From NCBI GenBank assembly GCA_030655135.1, contig JAURWC010000042.1, forward strand, positions 192,553 through 256,552: DNA of 64,000 nucleotides, given 5' to 3'. The position numbers were made by a program, and so were the translations under genes. Positions 44,012 through 52,803 of this stretch are shown in pieces. Below the pieces are notes generated by a model. It made no database searches, was not told the DNA's origin, and worked only from the letters and a program-made list of their open reading frames with translations. This DNA comes from Hyphomicrobiaceae bacterium. GTDB taxonomy: Bacteria > Pseudomonadota > Alphaproteobacteria > Rhizobiales > Hyphomicrobiaceae. Every line of letters starts with the position of its first letter. Position 1 is the first letter of the stretch.

Positions 44012-44719
44012 ATGATGCCGTCTGAAACGCCTCAACCCATAGCCTGGGCAACCAGCACCGGCCTCACCGCTTACCAAGATGCACTGGCCATCATGGAAGA
44101 GCGTGCAGACCGTATCGCTGCGGGCGACGCTGGCGAACTGGTCTGGCTGATCGAGCATCCGGCACTCTATACGGCCGGCACCAGCGCCAAGGCCGAACAC
44201 CTCGTCGACGCCGCGCGCCTTCCCGTACACAAGACCGGTCGCGGCGGCGAGTTGACCTATCATGGGCCGGGCCAGCGCGTGGCGTATTTGATGCTCGACG
44301 TTCGCTCGCGTTTCGGAGGGGACGTCCGCGGTTTTGTGAAGGGTCTCGAGGCCTGGGTGATCGATGCGCTAGGCTCGCTTGGTGTCACCGGACGAACGAT
44401 CGAGGGCCGGGTCGGCGTGTGGGTCGACGAGGCTGGGGGCGACGAGGCGAAGATCGCAGCGCTCGGCATTCGCATCCGGCGCGGCATCAGCCTGCACGGC
44501 ATCAGCCTCAACGTCGAACCGGATTTGGCCGACTATGCCGGCATCATACCGTGTGGGATTTCCGATCGCGGCGTGACCAGCCTGCAGAAACTCGGGATCA
44601 ATGCGCGCATGAAAGATGTGGACAAAGCCCTGCGCGCGGCGTTTGAGCGGCGCTTCGGGCTGGTGTTCGACGCGCCCGACCCACGCCGTGCGGTGATCAT
44701 CACGACAAGCGACCGCTGA
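44012..44719 (+). CDS. lipB: lipoyl(octanoyl) transferase
   Basis: Moves octanoate from acyl carrier protein to lipoyl domains, the first step of lipoate assembly. The family motif RGGELTYHGPGQRVAYLMLDVR is present, the catalytic Lys is in KIAALGIRIRRGISLHG, and the catalytic Cys is in IIPCGISDRGVTSL. Its 235 residues are normal. It works with lipA (54816). Targets would be 2-oxoglutarate dehydrogenase and the glycine cleavage H protein. The lipoyl domain on the E1 beta gene at 57170 lacks the target Lys. Confidence 0.93.
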   Translation: MMPSETPQPIAWATSTGLTAYQDALAIMEERADRIAAGDAGELVWLIEHPALYTAGTSAKAEHLVDAARLPVHKTGRGGELTYHGPGQRVAYLMLDVRSRFGGDVRGFVKGLEAWVIDALGSLGVTGRTIEGRVGVWVDEAGGDEAKIAALGIRIRRGISLHGISLNVEPDLADYAGIIPCGISDRGVTSLQKLGINARMKDVDKALRAAFERRFGLVFDAPDPRRAVIITTSDR

Positions 44720-44737
44720 AGCGCCGTTCCAAAATGG

Positions 44738-44772
44738 AACGCCCGGCTCCGCATTGCGCGGATCCGGGCGTT
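44738..44772. terminator. strong bidirectional terminator
   Basis: AACGCCCGG pairs with CCGGGCGTT, with an inner TCCGC/GCGGA stem, giving a long hairpin between the convergent lipB and the minus-strand gene at 44791. Confidence 0.72.
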
Positions 44773-44790
44773 GACCATTGTGTTCGAGTG

Positions 44791-45141
44791 TCAGGGGGCC
44801 GGAGTGGTTCGAGAGGTCTGGCCCTCCGCACCTGAGGAAGGTGCTTCAGGCTCGTCCACCTTTTCCTGCCAGAGTTCTCCGCCATCGATCGAGATGCTGT
44901 CCGAACCTTCCAGCTCGTACGGGTCATCATCGACGTTGTCGTTGAGGCGTATCAGGCATCCCTTTGGACATATGCCCTCGAGCGCCGCATTGGGCTTGAG
45001 AACATGGTCTTTTTTGGCCTCGCCTTCGATGACCGTGACCTTGTGGTCCTTGTCATCCCGATTCGTGATCGAACCCGCCTGAGCGGACGCTGCGAGGAGG
45101 AACACTGCCGATGCGCCGGCCGAGAACGCCTTGAAGGACAT
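44791..45141 (-). CDS. exported protein of unknown function
   Basis: A 116-residue secreted protein. ATG 45141 follows GGGAG by eight bases and begins a signal peptide (MSFKAFSAGASAVFLLAASAQA). The mature part is acidic, with ITNRDDKDHKVTVIEGEAKKDHVL and one Cys pair in GICPKGCLIRLND. The C-terminal 25 residues are disordered. Not recognised; similar small exported proteins occur in Hyphomicrobiales. Confidence 0.7.
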   Translation of the reverse strand: MSFKAFSAGASAVFLLAASAQAGSITNRDDKDHKVTVIEGEAKKDHVLKPNAALEGICPKGCLIRLNDNVDDDPYELEGSDSISIDGGELWQEKVDEPEAPSSGAEGQTSRTTPAP

Positions 45142-45175
45142 CACGGCCACTCCCATCGCACTCGAACGAAACTCG

Positions 45176-45250
45176 TTACTTCTTCTTCTTCGCCGGAGCC
45201 TTCTTCGCCTTTGCAGCGGGCTTCTTCGCGGCTTTCGCTTTCGCCTTCAT
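45176..45250 (-). CDS. lysine/alanine-rich micropeptide (histone H1-tail-like)
   Basis: ATG 45250 to a stop at 45176 encodes 24 residues made almost wholly of Lys, Ala and Pro (start MKAKAKAAKKPAAKAKKAPA). AAGGA lies eight bases upstream. Such tails bind DNA or polyanions non-specifically. Composition matches the C-terminal tails of bacterial histone-like proteins, but here the tail stands alone. Confidence 0.55.
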   Translation of the reverse strand: MKAKAKAAKKPAAKAKKAPAKKKK

Positions 45251-45424
45251 TGTCATCGTCCTTCAGTTGTTGACCCGAATAATTCGGGATCGCGCGCGAC
45301 TCGAAGTTCGCGCAAGGTTTATTTGCGCAGATTCAACTTGACCTTCAAACGGAAATTTCCGGTGACCACTATCGAAGATTCCGATAGATAGATTTCCGGT
45401 GGCTTTTTGTGATGCGTGATCTCG

Positions 45425-46273
45425 ATGGATATCAATCTCGCTCGCACGTTCTTGATGGTCGCAGAGACCGGCAGCTTCATCGACGCTGCGCGTAAGATGA
45501 ACATTACCCAATCGACTGTATCGGGCCGCATCAAAGGGCTCGAAGACATGTTGGGCCGCCCACTCTTTCAACGCTCGAAGTCCGGTGCTGAACTCACCAA
45601 CGCGGGCGAGCAGTTCCAGAAGCATGCGCTGGCACTCGTTCGCGTCTGGCAGCACGCTCAGCTCGAAGTCGGTCTGTCAGACCAGCATCGAGACCATTTG
45701 TCGGTCGGTGCGCCCGTCGCGCTGTGGGACGGATTCCTCATCAAGTGGATCGCGTGGATGCGATCCAACATTCCCGACATCGCCGTCTCCGCCTTCCAGG
45801 GCATCTCCGCGGTGATGACGCAGCGCCTCATCGAGGGCACGCTGGACCTGGCGGTCATGTACCGGCCGCTGCAGCCGCCGGGGCACATGATCGAGCATCT
45901 GTTCGACGAGGAGTTCGTGCTGGTGACGTCGGCGAAGGCGCCGTCACGCTGGGCCTCGGGCGATTACGTCTTCATCGACTGGGGGCCGGACTTCCAGCAG
46001 GATCACGCGATCGCCTTTCCCGAGCTGACGAACCCCGGCCTGAACCTCGACATCGGCCCCATCAGCCTCGACTATGTCCTGACCAACGAATGCGCGGGTT
46101 ATTTCCCGTTGCGGATGGTCAAGACGCTGGTTGCCCGCAATCGCTTGCGCATCCCCAAACGGGCGCGCAAGTTCGTCTACCCCGTCTACATGGTCTATCC
46201 GGAAGCGCGTGACGAGGAAGCTTACGAGCCCATTATCAACGGCCTGCGCCGTGAAGCGGCGCGATACGCCTGA
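45425..46273 (+). CDS. LysR-family transcriptional regulator
   Basis: DNA-binding regulator. The N-terminal winged helix-turn-helix (about residues 1-60) is clear: INLARTFLMVAETGSFIDAARKMNITQSTVSGRIKGLEDMLGRPLFQRS. The ligand-binding domain follows with LSVGAPVALWDGFLIKWIAWMRSNIPDIAVSAFQG. Its 282 residues are normal. It is divergent from the micropeptide gene, the usual layout for a LysR target, but the target is unproven. Start codon could also be GTG 45416. Confidence 0.88.
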   Translation: MDINLARTFLMVAETGSFIDAARKMNITQSTVSGRIKGLEDMLGRPLFQRSKSGAELTNAGEQFQKHALALVRVWQHAQLEVGLSDQHRDHLSVGAPVALWDGFLIKWIAWMRSNIPDIAVSAFQGISAVMTQRLIEGTLDLAVMYRPLQPPGHMIEHLFDEEFVLVTSAKAPSRWASGDYVFIDWGPDFQQDHAIAFPELTNPGLNLDIGPISLDYVLTNECAGYFPLRMVKTLVARNRLRIPKRARKFVYPVYMVYPEARDEEAYEPIINGLRREAARYA

Positions 46274-46302
46274 GGCGGGTGCGCGGCTCGGCTAGGCTGT
46301 GA

Positions 46303-46593
46303 TCAGTCTGCCGTGGGGCGGAAATCGAAGCCTGCGGGCAAGTCGTTGCCCGGAGGGCGTTCCGTCACTGCAACGCCGTCGACGCGGGCGGCAGGCGGGC
46401 CGGACTTGCAGCGGGCTAGGATATCGGCGACAGCAGCGTCCGTGCCGGAGAAAATGGCTTCGACCGAGCCGTCGCGCCGGTTTCTCACCCAGCCGCGAAG
46501 GCCGAGTTCGGCGGCGGCATCTTCCGTCCAGGCGCGGTAGCTGACGCCCTGGACGCGGCCCGTGATGCGGACATGAACGGTACGGTCAGTCAT
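46303..46593 (-). CDS. acyP: acylphosphatase
   Basis: Small cytoplasmic enzyme that hydrolyses acyl phosphates. Its 96 residues hold the family pattern: VHVRITGRVQGVSYRAWTEDAAAELGLRGWVRNRRDGSVEAIFSG, with the catalytic Arg in GRVQGVSYR and Asn in GWVRNRRDG. ATG 46593 starts the fold. Its role is usually housekeeping. Confidence 0.92.
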   Translation of the reverse strand: MTDRTVHVRITGRVQGVSYRAWTEDAAAELGLRGWVRNRRDGSVEAIFSGTDAAVADILARCKSGPPAARVDGVAVTERPPGNDLPAGFDFRPTAD

Positions 46594-46610
46594 CGCGCCT
46601 GCATGCGTAT

Positions 46611-46674
46611 GGGTCAGACCTCGGTCTGACCCCAATCCTGAACGTCAGGAACAGGTCAGACCGAGGTCTGACCC
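46611..46674. repeat. 64-base REP-like inverted repeat
   Basis: The 21 bases at 46611-46631 are the exact reverse complement of 46654-46674. Each arm is itself near-palindromic (GGGTCAGACC-TC-GGTCTGACC). The centre holds another perfect palindrome, TCCTGA-ACG-TCAGGA. This is a paired REP/REPIN-like structure. A single related unit lies at 27325. Confidence 0.75.
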
Positions 46675-46686
46675 AAAACCAAGCTA

Positions 46687-48711
46687 TCAAGCGAACTCGA
46701 GGATGACAGCGTCGACGGCGAGACTGTCGCCAGCCTTGGCGTTCACTTTCTTGACGACGCCATCGCGCTCAGCGCGCAAGACGTTCTCCATCTTCATGGC
46801 TTCCACCACGGCAAGCGTGTCACCTGCCTTCACTTCCGCGCCTTCCGCCACGTGCAGTGCCTTTACCAGGCCCGGCATCGGGCATAGCAGGAACTTGGAC
46901 ATGTCGGCGGCTGCCTTCTCAGGCATCAATGCCGCCAGTGCAGCCTCGCGCTCGGTATAGACGCGCACCGGCGCCTGCACGCCACGATAAGCGAGATTGT
47001 TGCCGTTGAGGATGGGCCGCACCTGAACCGTGACCTGCTTGCCGCCGACGCGGCCGGTCCACACCGGCTCGCCGGGCGACCACCCGGACACGATCTCCAG
47101 CGTTTCCTGCGGCTTGTCGTCGGCACCCAGCAGGGTCACGTAAAACAGCTCGCTGGCCGTCTCGCCGCCGGAGACCTCCAGCAGTTGCACGGTGTCGCCG
47201 ATCTTGACCACGCGGCGCTTGGCAAAGCGCACGGGCCGGCCGGACATCTGGTGCGTAATCTCGCGGCGGCGCGCGTTGTTCTGGTGGTCAACCGTCGCGG
47301 CGACGGCGGACAGGACCTTCATTTCATCGCCAGCGGCCGCACGCGCGGCGAAGCCATCCGGATAAACTTCCTTGATGAAAGCGGTAGAAATGTTGCCCGA
47401 GCGCCAGCGCGGGTGCTGCATCAGCGACGTCAGGAACGGCACGTTGTGCTGGATGCCGTCGATGTAGAATGCGTCCAGCGCCTCGGCCTGGGCGTCGATC
47501 GCGGCTTCTCGTGTCGCCGCATGCGTGACGAGCTTGGCGATCATCGGATCGTAGAACATTGAGATCTCGCCGCCCTCGAACACGCCCGTGTCGTTGCGGA
47601 CGGTGACGCCGTTGACCGAGGTTTCGGCGGGCGGGCGATACTTCGTCAGGCGGCCGATCGACGGCAGGAAGTTGCGATAGGGATCTTCCGCATAAATGCG
47701 GCTTTCGACGGCCCAGCCGTTCAGCTTGATGTCGGCCTGCCTGAACGGCAGTTTTTCACCAGCCGCCACCCGGATCATCTGCTCCACGAGGTCGATGCCC
47801 GTGATCATCTCGGTGACGGGATGTTCCACCTGCAGGCGCGTATTCATTTCTAGAAAGAAGAAGCTTTTGTCCTGGCCTGCTACGAATTCCACCGTACCGG
47901 CGCTGTCGTAGTTCACGGCTTTCGCCAGGGCCACCGCCTGCTCGCCCATGGCGCGGCGGGTCTTCTCGTCGAGCAGCGGCGAGGGCGCTTCCTCGATGAC
48001 CTTCTGGTTGCGGCGCTGAATGGAGCATTCGCGCTCGCCCAGGTAGACGACGTTGCCGTGCTTGTCGCCCAGCACCTGGATTTCGATGTGGCGGGGTTGC
48101 TCGATGAACTTTTCGATGAAGATGCGGTCGTCGCCGAAGCTGGACTTGGCTTCCGAGCGTGCCAGCTCGAAGCCCTCTTCGCATTCTTTGCGGTCGTAGG
48201 CGATGCGCATGCCCTTGCCGCCGCCGCCTGCCGATGCCTTGATCATGACCGGATAGCCGATCTCCTCGGCGATCTTCACGGCGTGCTTGCCGTCTGAAAT
48301 TTCGCCCAGGTGACCGGGAACGGTCGACACCTTGGCCTTGGCAGCTGCCTTCTTGCTCTCGATCTTATCGCCCATGGCGGCAATGGCGCCCGGGTTCGGG
48401 CCGATGAAAACGATGCCAGCTTTCTTCAGCTCGACCGGGAAAGCCTCGCGCTCCGACAGAAAACCGTATCCTGGGTGAACCGCCTCGGCGCCCGTTTGCT
48501 TGCAGGCGGCGATGATCTTCTCGATGATGAGATAGGATTCCGCTGCCGCCGGTGGGCCGATATGCACGGCCTCGTCGGCCATTTCGACATGCAGGGCATC
48601 GCGATCGGCATCCGAATAGACGGCCACCGTCTTGATACCCATTTTGCGTGCGGTCTTGATCACGCGGCAGGCAATCTCGCCGCGGTTGGCAATAAGGATC
48701 TTCTTGAACAT
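46687..48711 (-). CDS. pccA: propionyl/acetyl-CoA carboxylase alpha subunit
   Basis: Biotin carboxylase plus biotin carrier subunit, 674 residues; with PccB it makes methylmalonyl-CoA from propionyl-CoA. The biotin carboxylase domain (about 1-450) has ATP-grasp motifs GGGGKGMRIAYD and EMNTRLQVEHPVTEMITGIDLVEQ. A linker (BT) domain follows, and the biotin carrier ends the protein with VVEAMKMENVLRAE, whose Lys carries biotin. In serine-cycle methylotrophs this step belongs to the ethylmalonyl-CoA pathway. The pccB gene lies 2.3 kb away. Confidence 0.95.
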   Translation of the reverse strand: MFKKILIANRGEIACRVIKTARKMGIKTVAVYSDADRDALHVEMADEAVHIGPPAAAESYLIIEKIIAACKQTGAEAVHPGYGFLSEREAFPVELKKAGIVFIGPNPGAIAAMGDKIESKKAAAKAKVSTVPGHLGEISDGKHAVKIAEEIGYPVMIKASAGGGGKGMRIAYDRKECEEGFELARSEAKSSFGDDRIFIEKFIEQPRHIEIQVLGDKHGNVVYLGERECSIQRRNQKVIEEAPSPLLDEKTRRAMGEQAVALAKAVNYDSAGTVEFVAGQDKSFFFLEMNTRLQVEHPVTEMITGIDLVEQMIRVAAGEKLPFRQADIKLNGWAVESRIYAEDPYRNFLPSIGRLTKYRPPAETSVNGVTVRNDTGVFEGGEISMFYDPMIAKLVTHAATREAAIDAQAEALDAFYIDGIQHNVPFLTSLMQHPRWRSGNISTAFIKEVYPDGFAARAAAGDEMKVLSAVAATVDHQNNARRREITHQMSGRPVRFAKRRVVKIGDTVQLLEVSGGETASELFYVTLLGADDKPQETLEIVSGWSPGEPVWTGRVGGKQVTVQVRPILNGNNLAYRGVQAPVRVYTEREAALAALMPEKAAADMSKFLLCPMPGLVKALHVAEGAEVKAGDTLAVVEAMKMENVLRAERDGVVKKVNAKAGDSLAVDAVILEFA

Positions 48712-48891
48712 CGCCCCGGATGGCCCCGATCTTGGTTCTTTTGAACACGGAAGGATAAGAGGCGAGTTCTAAACGCCTGCGCCCCCGCCGTAAACCGCGA
48801 GATTCTGGGCGATCGGGCAAAATGGCGGGCTTTTGAACCCGCACGGCTGCGACATCGTTAACGATGCGCGCGCGTCCGGGCATTGGGCAGC

Positions 48892-49842
48892 CTACGCGGC
48901 TACCACATCCTCAACGACGAATTCGAGCCCTTCGCCAGCCAAAGCTGCCTCGATCGCCGGGTGGGCTTGCGCCAGGCGGCCCAGGAACTCCTGCTCGCGC
49001 CGCGACAGGTCGACGAATTCGTTCATGCGCAACGCCAGCCAGCGCGTGCTGCAATCCTGGAACTCTTCGCTGGTGACGATCTCCAGCCGCTGGCGCTCAA
49101 GCCGCAGCAGGGCCAGTTCCTCGCGGCTGATGTCGCGGCAACCGGCGGTGTCGCCAGCGGTGTCAGCCAATGCGTCGGCGCGCGCTGCCGTGCCGTGGCC
49201 CAGCGAGCCGATCATGCCGTGCGCCACGGCGCGAAGCATGAGGTCTGACCAGACCGTCAACCGTTCGCCTTCGATGCAGCCATCAATATCGAATAGTGCG
49301 TTGGCTTCGGCGCGCGTCAGTGCCAAATGCGCATCCCGGCCGACGGTGCAGAGGATACGGCGCACGACGTCGCAATCGGCTTCGGTCAGGTGTCCGCGCG
49401 GCACGAACTGATTGCCGGCCCGCAGCGGGCCGACCGCGTGCACGACCGCGTGACGAACCTGATCGAGCGCGAAAATAGCCAGGCTGACAGGGGCCCAACG
49501 CGAGCGCTCCAGGATGGAGAGCAGAAGATCGAATTCGATGCGGCTGGCGACGTAACCTTCCGTCGTGATCCAGCGCATCAGCCAGTTGGCGTTCTCGGCG
49601 TTCACGTAGCCGGAGGGATCGGTATGGTCGACGACATGGTCGGTCAGCGCGTTGATGAAGAACGCGGCCCACGACGCGTCCTGCACGCGCGCGGCATCCT
49701 GCAGCGCGAACAGCATTTCCGCCTCGGCACGGCCAATCGCACCCTCGGCGCGGATCAGGTTGTCGATACGCCGGACATCCGCTTCTTTAATGCTGCCACG
49801 TCTGGCGATCTGCTCAATCACCAGCGGCCTGAACCCGACCAT
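48892..49842 (-). CDS. conserved protein of unknown function
   Basis: A 316-residue soluble helical protein without signal peptide or clear membrane span. Recurring segments such as DVRRIDNLIRAEGAIGRAEAEMLFALQDAA, GHLTEADCDVVRRILCTVG and LALTRAEANALFDIDGCI suggest three or more similar helical repeats, somewhat like TerB or EF-hand-like tandem units. Lies between pccA and pccB on the same strand. I do not recognise the family. Confidence 0.7.
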   Translation of the reverse strand: MVGFRPLVIEQIARRGSIKEADVRRIDNLIRAEGAIGRAEAEMLFALQDAARVQDASWAAFFINALTDHVVDHTDPSGYVNAENANWLMRWITTEGYVASRIEFDLLLSILERSRWAPVSLAIFALDQVRHAVVHAVGPLRAGNQFVPRGHLTEADCDVVRRILCTVGRDAHLALTRAEANALFDIDGCIEGERLTVWSDLMLRAVAHGMIGSLGHGTAARADALADTAGDTAGCRDISREELALLRLERQRLEIVTSEEFQDCSTRWLALRMNEFVDLSRREQEFLGRLAQAHPAIEAALAGEGLEFVVEDVVAA

Positions 49843-49959
49843 GCTACTACTACCCTCATCACCGCACCACGTGACCAGGATAGGAATCGCACCTTACTAA
49901 TCGGCTAATGGCCGCGACGAGATGCGCGCAGCGTGGCTCAGAAGACTCGCAAAAGCGAA

Positions 49960-49981
49960 GGCCGCACCTTTCGATGCGGCC
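49960..49981 (-). terminator. terminator of the exported protein gene at 50002
   Basis: GGCCGCA and TGCGGCC pair around an eight-base loop. On the minus strand TTCGCTTTTGC follows. Confidence 0.65.
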
Positions 49982-50001
49982 CTCCCATGATTTGCAAGAG
50001 A

Positions 50002-50346
50002 TTAACGGCCCACGCGGGGGGCCCACCAGACGCGGCGCCAGCTATCGCGGCGCTCGTTGCGGATGTTGGCCGAGGCGCGGTCTTGCATGTTTGACAAGAT
50101 GCGGCGTTCCTGGCGGTCCAGGCGGCCGTCGCTCTCAAACGCCCGTTCCACCTTCTTGATACGGCGCTGCTCGGCACGAAGCTTCATGCCTTCGCGCCAG
50201 GTGATAGAACCCGCGCGGCGGCCGTCTTCGATACGGTCGGCCTGCTTGTACTGGCGCTCTTCGATGTTGCGCGAGCTGGCTGCAGTTGCGGAAGCGGCGC
50301 TGATGAGAACCAGGCCGGCGGCAGCGATGAAAGAAATTTTGCTCAT
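50002..50346 (-). CDS. small exported basic protein
   Basis: A 114-residue secreted protein. Signal peptide to about residue 22 (ASATA). The mature part is helical and Arg-rich, with a paired-helix pattern (ADRIEDGRRAGSITWREGMKLRAEQRRIKKVERAFESDGRLDRQERRIL), a design found in small alphaproteobacterial periplasmic proteins. Own terminator at 49960. Function unknown. Confidence 0.7.
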   Translation of the reverse strand: MSKISFIAAAGLVLISAASATAASSRNIEERQYKQADRIEDGRRAGSITWREGMKLRAEQRRIKKVERAFESDGRLDRQERRILSNMQDRASANIRNERRDSWRRVWWAPRVGR

Positions 50347-50508
50347 GATACGTGATCCCGGTGTGATGTTTGTCCATCTGCCGAACGTGCCGGCTGATGA
50401 GCGCCAATATGCGCCGGGCTGCTTGAACGCGAACTGAAGCGCAGGGTTACCTGCCGTTCATCCTGTTGCCCCCGCCTTGCCACAAACGAGCGGGCTGCCA
50501 CAAACGAA

Positions 50509-50532
50509 AGCGGGCGCTTTGCAGCGCCCGCT
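50509..50532 (-). terminator. terminator of the His-rich gene at 50557
   Basis: AGCGGGCGCT and AGCGCCCGCT pair perfectly around TTGC; on the minus strand TTCGTTTG follows. Confidence 0.7.
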
Positions 50533-50556
50533 CCGATTTCCGAACTGCCGCCGATC

Positions 50557-50814
50557 TTAGTGGCGGTGACGGCGGTGATGATGGCGATGATGATGGTGTC
50601 CACCACCGCGGCAGACCGTCTTGCAGCGGCGCTTGAAGCCCCAGCCCTTACAGATGCGCGTGCAGCGATGGCGAACGTTTTCGACCATGCTCTGGCTCGT
50701 CAGCGACTGCGACTTGAGGGCCTGGCCCACGGCCGGCGCGGCACTGGCAGCCGAGGACATCAGACCGGCACTCAGAATGAGTGCCGCAGCAGGCACCAAT
50801 AGAAGACGCTTCAT
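50557..50814 (-). CDS. small exported Cys- and His-rich protein
   Basis: An 85-residue secreted protein from ATG 50814 (GGGAGA just upstream). The signal peptide ends near SASA. The mature part has four Cys in RHRCTRICKGWGFKRRCKTVCRGG and a closing His/Arg run (HHHHRHHHRRHRH). Overall design resembles the protein at 24660, which lacks the Cys. Likely a metal-binding or structural peptide (inference). It precedes pccB's 3' side by about 160 bases and has its own terminator. Confidence 0.7.
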   Translation of the reverse strand: MKRLLLVPAAALILSAGLMSSAASAAPAVGQALKSQSLTSQSMVENVRHRCTRICKGWGFKRRCKTVCRGGGHHHHRHHHRRHRH

Positions 50815-50976
50815 TCGTTTCTCTCCCGTGCGTGATTTGCAACTGAGATGGTCCTTGCCGGTACAGACCGTGCAAATTGCCCGTCTGACCCGCAATCTCA
50901 TCAAGGTCTCATCAACATGAACCCCCGATGAATATGGGCCGCCGGAAGAGCACCTCCGCCGCATCGATGATTGAAA

Positions 50977-52509
50977 TCACAAGGGAATGTTGTCGTGTTT
51001 TTTCCAAGGGTTCTCGACGCGCTTGTTGCGCAACATATTCAGCGCGCGGCATAGGCGGCGCCGTGTCGACGCCGGATTGATCACCTCGTCGATGTAGCCG
51101 CGCTCAGCGGCCACGAACGGGTTGGCGAAGCGGTCCTGGTACTCCTTGATGCGCGCTGCGATCTTTTCCGGATCGCCCAACTCGGAGCGGTACAAGATCT
51201 CGACGGCGCCCTTGGCACCCATTACGGCGATTTCCGCCGTCGGCCAGGCGTAGTTCACATCGGCACGGATGTGCTTGGAGCTCATCACGTCGTAGGCGCC
51301 GCCGTAGGCCTTACGCGTGATCACGGTTACCTTAGGCACCGTGGCCTCAGAATAGGCAAACAGCAACTTGGCGCCGTGCTTGATCAGCCCGCCGTATTCC
51401 TGCGCCGTACCGGGCAGGAAGCCCGGTACGTCCACGAAGGTGATGATCGGGATTTCGAAGCAGTCGCAGAAGCGCACGAAACGGGCAGCCTTGCGCGAGG
51501 CGTCGCTGTCGAGCACACCGGCCAGCACCAACGGCTGGTTGGCGACGATGCCGACGGTGTGGCCTTCCATGCGGCCGAAGCCGACAACGATGTTCTTGGC
51601 GAACGACGGCTGGATCTCGAAGAAATCGCCCTCGTCGACGACTTTGTGGATCAGTTCCTTGATGTCGTACGGCTTGTTGGGGTTGTCCGGAATCAACGTA
51701 TCGAGCGACTTGTCGGTGCGATCAGGACTGTCCTGCGTCGGCAGCTTGGGTACGCCCGCCTGGTTGTTCGACGGCAGGAAGTCCATGAGGCGGCGCATCT
51801 GCAGCAGCACCTCGACGTCGTTCTCGTAAGCGTTGTCGGCGATAGACGACTTGGACGTGTGCACCTTGGCGCCGCCCAGTTCCTCCGCCGTGACGGTCTC
51901 GTTGGTCACCGTCTTCACCACGTCCGGCCCGGTCACGAACATGTAGCTCGTGTCTTTCACCATGAAGATGAAGTCCGTCATCGCCGGCGAATAGACATCG
52001 CCGCCTGCACACGGCCCCATGATGACCGAGATCTGCGGGATGACGCCCGACGACAGCACGTTGCGTAGGAACACCTCGCCATAACCGCCAAGCGCGGCAA
52101 CGCCTTCCTGGATGCGCGCGCCGCCGGCATCGAACAGGCCGATGATCGGCGCGCGGTTCTGCAGCGCCATGTCCTGGATCTTGGTGATCTTCTTGGCGTG
52201 CGTTTCCGACAGCGAGCCGCCGAATACCGTGAAGTCCTTGGCGAACACGTAGACGACGCGGCCGTTGATGGTGCCCCAGCCGGTCACGACGCCGTCACCC
52301 GGCGTCTTCTGCTTCTCCATGCCGAAGTCGGTGCAGCGGTGCTCGATGTACATGTCGAACTCCTCGAAGGAGTTCTCGTCCATCAGCAGGTCGATGCGTT
52401 CGCGCGCCGTGAGCTTGCCGCGGTTGTGCTGCGCCTCGATGCGCTTGAGGCCGCCACCGAGCCGCGCTTCGTCGCGCCGGCGTTCCAGCTCATCCAGGAC
52501 GTGCTTCAT
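50977..52509 (-). CDS. pccB: propionyl-CoA carboxylase beta subunit (carboxyltransferase)
   Basis: Carboxyltransferase partner of PccA. Its 510 residues have the acyl-CoA carboxylase beta pattern: [27 protein letters not shown] near the start, [36 protein letters not shown], and in the second half [43 protein letters not shown] 52509 has GGGGA upstream. The 5' region carries two overlapping hairpins (52539-52602). It lies on the same strand as pccA but is separated by three genes. Confidence 0.95.
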   Translation of the reverse strand: MKHVLDELERRRDEARLGGGLKRIEAQHNRGKLTARERIDLLMDENSFEEFDMYIEHRCTDFGMEKQKTPGDGVVTGWGTINGRVVYVFAKDFTVFGGSLSETHAKKITKIQDMALQNRAPIIGLFDAGGARIQEGVAALGGYGEVFLRNVLSSGVIPQISVIMGPCAGGDVYSPAMTDFIFMVKDTSYMFVTGPDVVKTVTNETVTAEELGGAKVHTSKSSIADNAYENDVEVLLQMRRLMDFLPSNNQAGVPKLPTQDSPDRTDKSLDTLIPDNPNKPYDIKELIHKVVDEGDFFEIQPSFAKNIVVGFGRMEGHTVGIVANQPLVLAGVLDSDASRKAARFVRFCDCFEIPIITFVDVPGFLPGTAQEYGGLIKHGAKLLFAYSEATVPKVTVITRKAYGGAYDVMSSKHIRADVNYAWPTAEIAVMGAKGAVEILYRSELGDPEKIAARIKEYQDRFANPFVAAERGYIDEVINPASTRRRLCRALNMLRNKRVENPWKKHDNIPL

Positions 52510-52538
52510 GTGTGGTATCCCCGTGCAATCTTTCTAGT

Positions 52539-52602
52539 GCCCTGGCGACTCCGCTACGCGGAGCCGGCCGCCAGGGCTGTGGACCCGCGTTGGCGGCCGG
52601 CT
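52539..52602. promoter_or_regulatory. two mutually exclusive hairpins upstream of pccB
   Basis: Hairpin A (52539-52577) pairs GCCCTGGCG with CGCCAGGGC and CTCCGC with GCGGAG. Hairpin B (52562-52602) pairs AGCCGGCCGCCA with TGGCGGCCGGCT. They share 52562-52577, so only one can form at a time. On the minus strand B would be transcribed first and A ends about 30 bases before the pccB ATG. Confidence 0.45.
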
Positions 52603-52803
52603 GCCGCAGGGCAGTCGCCAGCGCCAAATAAAGCAAGCTTCCTAGCACGCACGCCGCCGGGCGCAAACGGGTTGCGGCCGCGCGGTTAACCCTATCCATA
52701 CCCAGCGCCAGCCGGTGCATACGGGCGCAATCTGGTCTTGCCTGCCCGTGCCCGCTCGTGCGAGCCAGGAGCCTGAGTTTGGACCGGCACGGGACCCCAC
52801 GAC

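Noticed and set aside
49231-49250. GGTCTGACC-like sequence resembling the REP unit
   Set aside because: It lies inside the coding sequence at 48892-49842, lacks the palindromic partner arm and is probably chance.
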